A stretch of 64,000 bases of DNA from assembly GCF_900091475.1 (NCBI RefSeq), contig NZ_FMIB01000002.1, forward strand, positions 496,001 to 560,000, in the 5' to 3' direction. The DNA is from Micromonospora chersina. Lineage in GTDB: Bacteria; Actinomycetota; Actinomycetes; Mycobacteriales; Micromonosporaceae. Positions 58,454 to 64,000 of this stretch are shown here, one piece after another. Made by a program: the position numbers and the translations under genes. The stretch's first letter is position 1; each line of letters opens with the position of its first letter. The notes under the pieces were generated by a model, which was given only the letters and a program-made list of their open reading frames with translations, had not been told where the DNA came from and did no database searches.

Positions 58454-60082
58454 TCACCCCACCTTCGGTGTGGCGCGGGAGATGATCGCGGCGAAGTCGA
58501 CGCCGCTCGGCAGGGTGCCGAACGCCTGGCCGTGGTCGCCGCCGAGGCGGGAGGCGCAGAACGCGTCCGCGACGGCCGGGTGGCCGTGCCGGACCAGCAG
58601 CGAGCCCTGGAGGACCAGGGCGAGCCGCTCGACGACCCGGCGGGCCCGCAGTTCCAGGTCGTCGCGGTCGGACAGGTCGGCCCGCAGCCGGCGCACCGCG
58701 GCGTCGAGCCGCGGGTCGGCGCCCTCGGCGGCGCCCACCTCCGCCTGGAACGCCTCCATGACCTGCGGCTCCCTGGCGACCGCGCGCAGGACGTCCAGCG
58801 CGGCGACGTTGCCCGAGCCCTCCCAGATGGAGTTCAGCGGCGACTCCCGGAACAGCCGCGGCATGCCCGACTCCTCGACGTAGCCGTTGCCGCCCAGGCA
58901 TTCGAGCGCCTCGGCGGCGTGTGCCGGCCAGCGCTTGCACACCCAGTACTTGCCGACGGCGAGCGCGAGCCGCTTGAACGCCGTCTCGCAGGCGTCGCCG
59001 CGCGCGGACCGGTCGGTCGCTCCGGCGAGCCGCATCATGAGGACGGTGGCGGCCTCGGACTCGACCGCGAGGTCGGCGAGCACGTTGCGCATCAGCGGCT
59101 GGTCGACCAGGTACCGGCCGAAGGCCGCCCGGTGGGTGGCGTGGTGGACGGCGGTGATCACTCCCTGTCGCATCCCGGCCGCCGCGCCGATCACGCAGTC
59201 GAGGCGGGTCAGGTTGACCATGTCGATGATGGTGCGCACGCCACGGCCCTCGTCCCCGACGCGCCAGGCGACCGCCTGCTCGTACTCGATCTCGGCCGAG
59301 GCGTTGGAGCGGTTGCCGAGCTTGTCCTTGAGGCGCATGAGCCGCATCGGGTTGCGCGTGCCGTCGGGCAGGACCCGGGGGACGAGGAAGCAGGTCAGCC
59401 CGCCCGGCGCCTGGGCGAGGGTGAGGAAGATGTCGCACATCGGGGCCGAGGTGAACCACTTGTGCCCCACGAGCCGGTAGGTGCCGTCCGGGTCGGGGTG
59501 CGCGACGGTGGAGTTGGCGCGTACGTCCGAGCCACCCTGCTTCTCCGTCATCGACATGCCGGCCAGCAGCCCCCGCTTGGTCAGCGGCGCGCGCAGCCCG
59601 AAGTCGTACGCCGTCGCGGTGAGCAGCGGCTCGTAGCCTGCGGCCAGGTCCGGGGCGTGCCGCAGCGCCGGCACGGCCGCGTAGGTCATCGAGATCGGGC
59701 AGCCGTGCCCGGCGTCGGGGCGCCACGTGTAGAACTTGGCCGCCCGGGCCACGTGCGCGCCTGGCCGGTCGTCCGCCCACGGCGCGGCGTGCAGGCCGTG
59801 GGTGACCGCGGTGCGCATCAGCTCGTGCCAGGCCGGGTGGAACTCCACCTCGTCGATCCGGTGGCCGTAGCGGTCGTGGGTGCGCAGGACCGGCGGGTGC
59901 TCGTTGGCCAGCCGACCGTGCTCGATGGCCGGCGCGGCCCCGCCGAGCCGGCCGAGTTCGTGCAGCTCCGCGGTGGCCCAGCCGGCGCCCTCGCGGGTCA
60001 GCCCGTCGAGCAGCGCCGGGTCGTCCGCCGCGTCGTAGCCGGCCAGCGGGGGAACCTGGTTGCGGACCTCGTGTGTGGTCAC
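58454..60082 (-). CDS. AidB-like acyl-CoA dehydrogenase family protein
   Basis: A 542-residue ACAD-fold flavoprotein of AidB length. Hallmarks: TYAAVPALRHAP, MSMTEKQGGSDVRANST, WFTSAPMCDIFLTLAQAPGGLTCFLVPR, KDKLGNRSNASAEIEYE and CLGGNGYVEESGMPRLFRESPLNSIWEGSGNV. E. coli AidB binds DNA and protects from alkylation, but most relatives have unknown roles and some are acyl-CoA dehydrogenases (isovaleryl-type). GTG 60082 overlaps the TetR stop in GTGA, with GGGAG upstream; the TetR is likely its autoregulated repressor. Confidence 0.9.
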   Translation of the reverse strand: MTTHEVRNQVPPLAGYDAADDPALLDGLTREGAGWATAELHELGRLGGAAPAIEHGRLANEHPPVLRTHDRYGHRIDEVEFHPAWHELMRTAVTHGLHAAPWADDRPGAHVARAAKFYTWRPDAGHGCPISMTYAAVPALRHAPDLAAGYEPLLTATAYDFGLRAPLTKRGLLAGMSMTEKQGGSDVRANSTVAHPDPDGTYRLVGHKWFTSAPMCDIFLTLAQAPGGLTCFLVPRVLPDGTRNPMRLMRLKDKLGNRSNASAEIEYEQAVAWRVGDEGRGVRTIIDMVNLTRLDCVIGAAAGMRQGVITAVHHATHRAAFGRYLVDQPLMRNVLADLAVESEAATVLMMRLAGATDRSARGDACETAFKRLALAVGKYWVCKRWPAHAAEALECLGGNGYVEESGMPRLFRESPLNSIWEGSGNVAALDVLRAVAREPQVMEAFQAEVGAAEGADPRLDAAVRRLRADLSDRDDLELRARRVVERLALVLQGSLLVRHGHPAVADAFCASRLGGDHGQAFGTLPSGVDFAAIISRATPKVG

Positions 60083-60678
60083 GGCGACACTCCCAGCGCG
60101 CGGTGGATGAACCTGATCAGGTCGGGGATGGTGCCCGGGCCGGCGACGCCGGCGGCCAGCGGGCCGACCATGGCCTCGGCCAGGGCGCCGACCAGCGCGG
60201 TCGCGGTCAGCTCGGGGTCCTGCGGGGGTAGTTCGCGGCTCGCCACGCCGGCCGCGACGTAGCCGGCGATCAGGTCGGCGTACGCGCGGCGGAAGGTGAG
60301 CCGCTCGGCGTCGACCGCCGGGTCGACCGGCTCGGCGAGCAGGGCGTACGCCAGCCGCGGAGACCGCAGCGCGCGACCGGAGAACGTCTCGACGACGGCG
60401 GACACCTGCGCGGCGGCGGTGGCTTCCAGGGCGGCGGCGCGTGCGACGGCGTCCACCTCGCGCTGCGAGGCGGTGCGGAACACCTCGGCGAACAGGTGGG
60501 CCTTGGTGGGGAAGTGGCGGTAGACGCTCCCGGTGGCCACGCCGGCCCGCTCGGCGACGGCCGCGACCGAGCAGCCGGCGTAGCCGTGCCCGGCCATGAT
60601 CGCCAGCGCGGCCGCGATGATCCGCTCGCGTGAGGCGCTCAGCCGAGCCTTCACGCGCTCGGTGCTCCGGTAGGCCAC
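60079..60678 (-). CDS. TetR-family regulator preceding AidB-like gene
   Basis: A 199-residue TetR with DNA-binding region RIIAAALAIMAGHGYAGCSVAAVAERAGVATGSVYRHFPTKAHLFAEVF. GTG 60678. Its stop overlaps the AidB-like start, so the two form an operon. An inverted repeat right before its start (60687-60700) is a probable autoregulatory site. Ligand unknown. Confidence 0.9.
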   Translation of the reverse strand: MAYRSTERVKARLSASRERIIAAALAIMAGHGYAGCSVAAVAERAGVATGSVYRHFPTKAHLFAEVFRTASQREVDAVARAAALEATAAAQVSAVVETFSGRALRSPRLAYALLAEPVDPAVDAERLTFRRAYADLIAGYVAAGVASRELPPQDPELTATALVGALAEAMVGPLAAGVAGPGTIPDLIRFIHRALGVSP

Positions 60679-60686
60679 GCAAGAAG

Positions 60687-60700
60687 TGAACCATCATTCA
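60687..60700. promoter_or_regulatory. Possible TetR operator
   Basis: TGAACCATCATTCA has complementary ends TGAA/TTCA around six inner bases and lies nine bases upstream of the TetR start. The centre is asymmetric, so confidence is moderate. Confidence 0.5.
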
Positions 60701-60891
60701 GTCCTTGCCGGCAAGGCCGCCCGGTTGCGTGCCGGGTGCCGGATTCACCGGCCGGATCGGTCACAGCTTGGGCGCGGACGCTCGCGGTGATCTTGGTGTG
60801 CCTCCCCCGATCGGGTACCGTCCCCTGGCACATCGTCTTTGCACCACCCCTGGCTGCCTGTCACACCGGGGTCGATCGGAGGGACACTGCC

Positions 60892-61710
60892 GTGACTTTC
60901 TCCAGCGCGGTCCGCAGGGCTGGCGTCATCGTGGCGATCGCCGCACTCGCGGCCACCGCGGGATGCGCCAAGAAGGAGGACGGCGAGACCCAGGCGAGCG
61001 GGGTCAAGCTCGTCGAGAAGGGCAAGCTCACCGTCTGCACCCACCTGCCGTACGCGCCGTTCCAGTCCAAGGACAGCGCCGGCAAGGTGGTCGGGTTCGA
61101 CGTCGACGTGATGGACCTGGTCGCCAAGGACCTGGGCGTCGAGCAGAAGATCGTCGACACCCCGTTCGAGGGGATCAAGTCCGGCCAGGACCTGAACACC
61201 GGCAAGTGCGACGCCGCCGCCGCCGGCATGACCATCACCGAGGAACGGCAGAAGGTCATGAACTTCTCCGATCCCTACTTCGACGCCACCCAGGCCCTGC
61301 TGGTGAAGACCGGCAAGGCGTACAAGTCGCTCGACGACCTCAAGGGCAAGAAGGTCGGCGTCCAGGCCGCGACCACCGGCCGCGACTACGCCAAGAAGTT
61401 CGAGAAGGAGAAGGGCCTCCAGCTCGTCGAGTTCGAGGACCTCGCCGCCGAGCAGCAGGCCCTGGCCAACGGCCAGATCGAGGCCGCCATCAACGACCTG
61501 CCGGTCTGGACCGAGTACATCAAGGAGCACCCGGGCGGGTTCGAGGTGACCGCCGAGTTCGACACCGGTGAGCAGTACGGCTTCTCGGTGAAGAAGGACG
61601 GCAACCCGGAGCTGCTCAAGAAGATCAACGAGGTGCTCGCCAAGGCGAAGCAGGACGGCACCTACGACACGATCTACGAGAAGTGGATCGGCAAGAAGCC
61701 GAACGCCTGA
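60892..61710 (+). CDS. Polar amino-acid ABC transporter binding lipoprotein (family 3)
   Basis: A 272-residue binding protein. Signal RRAGVIVAIAALAATAGC with a lipobox (TAGC); mature part has PFEGIKSGQDLNTGKCDAAAAGMTITEERQKVMNFSDPYFDATQ and VGVQAATTGRDYAKKFEKEKG, hallmarks of GlnH/FliY-type proteins. It likely binds a polar amino acid such as glutamate or glutamine. GTG 60892 has GGAGGG eight bases upstream. First of three transport genes; a hairpin separates it from the permease. Confidence 0.92.
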   Translation: MTFSSAVRRAGVIVAIAALAATAGCAKKEDGETQASGVKLVEKGKLTVCTHLPYAPFQSKDSAGKVVGFDVDVMDLVAKDLGVEQKIVDTPFEGIKSGQDLNTGKCDAAAAGMTITEERQKVMNFSDPYFDATQALLVKTGKAYKSLDDLKGKKVGVQAATTGRDYAKKFEKEKGLQLVEFEDLAAEQQALANGQIEAAINDLPVWTEYIKEHPGGFEVTAEFDTGEQYGFSVKKDGNPELLKKINEVLAKAKQDGTYDTIYEKWIGKKPNA

Positions 61711-61725
61711 GCCACCCACCCGGCC

Positions 61726-61754
61726 GGAGGGCGCGCGCCCCGCGCGCGCCCTCC
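61726..61754 (+). terminator. Attenuator hairpin between binding-protein and permease genes
   Basis: A perfect 12-base stem (61726-61737 with 61743-61754) and 5-base loop in the 68-base gap. It would permit more binding-protein mRNA than permease mRNA. No U-tract. Confidence 0.7.
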
Positions 61755-61778
61755 GCACCTGCCTAGGAGAGCCGAACC

Positions 61779-62573
61779 GTGAAGCTGCGACGCCGCCAAC
61801 GGGAGCGGCTGTCCCTCGGGCTCCAGTACCTGGCCTTCGTGGCCGTCATCGCCGTGGTGATCCTCGCGGCGGACTGGGGTCGGCTGAGGGAAGCGTTCTT
61901 CCGCGTCGACATCATCGAGTCGATGTTCCCGACGATCATCACCGTCGCGCTGCGCAACACGATCCTCTACACGCTGGGCGCGTTCGCCTTCGGCCTGGTC
62001 TTCGGCACCGTCCTCGCGCTGATGCGGCTGTCCCGCGTCGCTCCCTACCGCTGGGTGGCCACGGCGTACATCGAGCTGTTCCGGGGTCTGCCCGCGCTGC
62101 TGGTCCTCTTCCTCGTCGGGTACGGCATCCCCATCGCCTTCCCAGAGCGCGAGATCCCCGGCGGCGTGTTCGGGTCGATCACCATCGGTCTCGGACTGAC
62201 CGCGGCGGCCTACATGGCCGAGACCATCCGGGCCGGCATCCAGGCCGTGCCGAAGGGGCAGATGGAGGCGGCGCGCACCCTCGGCATGTCGCACTTCACC
62301 GCGATGCGCACCATCGTCATCCCCCAGGCGTTCCGGATCGTGATCCCGCCCCTGACCAACGAACTGATCCTGCTCACCAAGGACTCGTCGCTCGCCTACG
62401 TGCTCGGCGTGACGGCGCAGACCATCGAGGTGACCAAGTTCGGCCGGGACACGCTCAACGACCGGGTGAACGCCACCCCGCTGCTGGTGGCCGGCCTCAC
62501 CTACCTGATCATCACCCTGCCCCTGTCCCAGGTGGTACGCCGCCTCGAACTCCGCTACGCCAAGGCTCGGTGA
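61779..62573 (+). CDS. Polar amino-acid ABC transporter permease
   Basis: A 264-residue permease with about five membrane helices. The EAA-type loop and motif are seen in [38 protein letters not shown], and [19 protein letters not shown] is typical for HisMQ-family permeases. A single permease gene suggests a homodimer. GTG 61779 has AGGAGA upstream. Followed by its ATPase after four bases. Confidence 0.93.
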   Translation: MKLRRRQRERLSLGLQYLAFVAVIAVVILAADWGRLREAFFRVDIIESMFPTIITVALRNTILYTLGAFAFGLVFGTVLALMRLSRVAPYRWVATAYIELFRGLPALLVLFLVGYGIPIAFPEREIPGGVFGSITIGLGLTAAAYMAETIRAGIQAVPKGQMEAARTLGMSHFTAMRTIVIPQAFRIVIPPLTNELILLTKDSSLAYVLGVTAQTIEVTKFGRDTLNDRVNATPLLVAGLTYLIITLPLSQVVRRLELRYAKAR

Positions 62574-62577
62574 CCCC

Positions 62578-63372
62578 ATGACGACCAGCCAGTCCCAGCC
62601 CGCCGTCGAGATCCGCGACCTGCACAAGTCCTTCGGCCCGCTCGAAGTGCTCAAGGGCATCGACTTCGAGGTCGGCCACGGTGAGGTGGTCTGCGTCATC
62701 GGGCCGTCCGGGTCCGGCAAGTCGACGCTGCTGCGGTGCGTCAACCTGCTGGAGGAGCCGACCGCCGGGAAGATCTGGGTGAACGGCACCGAGATGACCG
62801 ACCCGGACGTCGAGATCGACGCGGTCCGCCGCGGCATCGGCATGGTCTTCCAGTCGTTCAACCTCTTCCCGCACCTGACCGTGCTGGACAACCTCACCGT
62901 CGCCCAGCGCCGCGTGCTGCGGCGCGGACGCGCCGAGGCGGAGCGGGTCGCGCGCGCCAACCTGGACCGCGTGGGCCTGAGCGACAAGGCCGGCGCATTC
63001 CCGGCCCAGCTCTCCGGCGGGCAGCAGCAGCGGGTCGCCATCGCCCGGTCGCTGTCGATGGACCCCAAGCTGATGCTCTTCGACGAGCCGACCTCCGCGC
63101 TCGACCCCGAGCTGGTCGGCGACGTCCTCACCGTCATGCGCAAGCTCGCCGAGGACGGCATGACCATGATGGTCGTGACCCACGAGATGGCGTTCGCCCG
63201 CGACGTCGCCGACCGGGTCGTCTTCATGGACGGCGGGGTCGTGGTCGAGCAGGGGCCACCGCAGGAGGTGCTGGGCGCGCCGCGGCACGAGCGGACCCGC
63301 TCGTTCCTCTCCCGGGTCCTCGACCCGACCCACGTCGCGCAGCTCGGTCAGCCCGGCGAGACCGCCGAGTGA
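62578..63372 (+). CDS. Polar amino-acid ABC transporter ATPase (GlnQ-like)
   Basis: A 264-residue ATPase: Walker [11 protein letters not shown]-loop [13 protein letters not shown], signature [15 protein letters not shown], Walker [15 protein letters not shown] and H-loop [14 protein letters not shown]. It energises the permease before it. ATG 62578 is four bases after the permease stop. Confidence 0.95.
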   Translation: MTTSQSQPAVEIRDLHKSFGPLEVLKGIDFEVGHGEVVCVIGPSGSGKSTLLRCVNLLEEPTAGKIWVNGTEMTDPDVEIDAVRRGIGMVFQSFNLFPHLTVLDNLTVAQRRVLRRGRAEAERVARANLDRVGLSDKAGAFPAQLSGGQQQRVAIARSLSMDPKLMLFDEPTSALDPELVGDVLTVMRKLAEDGMTMMVVTHEMAFARDVADRVVFMDGGVVVEQGPPQEVLGAPRHERTRSFLSRVLDPTHVAQLGQPGETAE

Positions 63373-63400
63373 TGTCGTAACCGGTGTCTAGTCTCGGGGC

Positions 63401-63823
63401 ATGGCAGATCCGTTCCGGGTGCGCGTCACCGTCCGCGGCTACGAGCTGGACACGCAGGGCCACCTGAACCAGGCCGTCTACCTCCAGTACGGCGAGCACG
63501 CCCGGTGGGAGTGCCTGCGCGCCGCCGGAATCCCACAGGACCGGCTCCTCGCCGGCGGGGTGGGGCCGGTGGCCCTGGAGGTCACCGTGCGCTACCTGCG
63601 GGAGCTACGCGGCGGCGACGAGGTGGACGTGTCCTGCGAGTTCCGGTGGGGCGAGGGGAAGACCTTCCAGATCGTGCAGGACCTCACCCGCCCCGACGGC
63701 ACCCAGGTCGCCACCATCACCGGGGTGGGCGGCCTGCTGGACCTGGCCTCCCGGCGGCTGGTGCCCGACCCGCGCGTGCGGTTCCGCCAGCTCGCCACCG
63801 ACCCCGCCCCGATGAACCTCTGA
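63401..63823 (+). CDS. Hotdog-fold acyl-CoA thioesterase (4-hydroxybenzoyl-CoA thioesterase type)
   Basis: A 140-residue hotdog protein: RVTVRGYELDTQGHLNQAVYLQYGEHARWE holds the YbgC-like catalytic Asp-region (DTQGHLN), and VTVRYLRELRGGDEVDVSCEF is typical of the family. It hydrolyses an acyl-CoA thioester; substrate unknown. Its TGA overlaps the next ATG in TGATG. Confidence 0.87.
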   Translation: MADPFRVRVTVRGYELDTQGHLNQAVYLQYGEHARWECLRAAGIPQDRLLAGGVGPVALEVTVRYLRELRGGDEVDVSCEFRWGEGKTFQIVQDLTRPDGTQVATITGVGGLLDLASRRLVPDPRVRFRQLATDPAPMNL

Positions 63824-64000
63824 TGGAACTGGAGTTCAGCGGCGAGGTGTGGTTCTGGCGGGGGCCGGCCCCCTGGCACTTCGTCACCGTCCCCGACGAG
63901 CTGTGCGCCGAGCTGGAGGCGGCCTCCGCGTCGGTCACGTACGGCTGGGGGATGATCCCGGTGACCGCGCGGATCGGCGCCACTGGCTGGCAGACGTCGC
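63823..64000 (+). CDS. DUF1905 protein, truncated by window edge
   Basis: The first 59 codons of an open frame from ATG 63823, overlapping the thioesterase stop. The text MELEFSGEVWFWRGPAPWHF, then VTVPDELCAELEA and GWGMIPVTARIGATGW, is the conserved start of DUF1905 (a small beta-rich domain often fused to a YdeI-like part). The rest is outside the window. Confidence 0.83.
   Translation, partial: MELEFSGEVWFWRGPAPWHFVTVPDELCAELEAASASVTYGWGMIPVTARIGATGWQTS

Noticed and set aside
1..64000. tRNA, rRNA, insertion sequence, prophage or CRISPR
   Set aside because: No cloverleaf, transposase motif, phage gene or regular spaced repeats noticed on reading through; faint cases could be missed without a search.

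Overview
The window is very GC-rich, with many GTG starts, dense translational coupling (GTGA, ATGA and TGATG overlaps) and typically actinobacterial genes: a conservon (cvn) signalling operon, a GAF-ANTAR regulator, a RamC/RamS-type lanthipeptide locus and YciO-type and AidB-like proteins. It is best read as chromosome of a filamentous actinomycete. A Micromonospora-like member of the Micromonosporaceae is my guess; nothing here fixes the genus. I saw no tRNA, rRNA, CRISPR array, transposase or phage gene.

Layout. 1-5.7 kb (minus strand): a SapB-type class III lanthipeptide locus in the order lanKC, two 39-residue precursors, two ABC exporter half-molecules (the last leaves the window). 6-7 kb: a secreted S1 protease. 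7-12.3 kb (plus): a fused FAD/Fe-S/CCG dehydrogenase, a membrane glutaredoxin-like protein, a nitronate-monooxygenase-like protein and an SDR. 12.3-16.2 kb (minus): a conservon (short CvnA kinase-like ATPase, CvnB roadblock, CvnC DUF742, CvnD GTPase) followed by a StyA-like flavin monooxygenase. 16.4-17.5 kb: an SGNH hydrolase and a VOC protein. 17.5-21 kb: a large secreted GH81 beta-1,3-glucanase with two C-terminal modules, whose promoter is flanked by two identical palindromic operators. 21.3-25 kb: an AsnO-like amidotransferase, a DUF1508 protein, a YbdK-like carboxylate-amine ligase and a small unknown. 25-32.8 kb: YciO-type protein, CPA1 antiporter, a second S1 protease, small secreted proteins, a putative monooxygenase, a repeat-bearing membrane protein, a DUF1330 protein and an acetyltransferase.

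33-41.6 kb is a sugar region: a secreted GH92 alpha-mannosidase with two discoidin-like modules, a LacI regulator, and a MmsA-MmsB-ChvE-type sugar ABC transporter. Almost identical operator half-sites lie in front of GH92 and between lacI and the transporter, so these genes probably form one regulon. 41.7-47.2 kb is a single-chain biotin-dependent acyl-CoA carboxylase of 1819 residues, followed by a GAF-ANTAR regulator and a STAS protein that lacks the usual phosphorylatable serine.

48.8-56.9 kb is an eight-gene, mostly overlapping acyl-CoA catabolic operon (three SDRs, quinone oxidoreductase, MaoC, aminoglycoside-phosphotransferase-like protein, acyl-CoA dehydrogenase, MalY-type lyase) with a divergent TetR regulator and a perfect palindrome between them. 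56.9-58.4 kb holds three small secreted proteins around a LacI-like palindrome. 58.4-60.7 kb is a TetR-AidB-like pair. 60.9-63.4 kb is a polar amino-acid ABC transporter with an attenuator-like hairpin after the binding-protein gene. The window closes with a hotdog thioesterase and a truncated DUF1905 gene.

Taken together, the GH81 and GH92 enzymes and two secreted proteases suggest a capacity to attack fungal or yeast wall polymers; the lanthipeptide locus suggests a morphogenetic surfactant. Both statements are inference.
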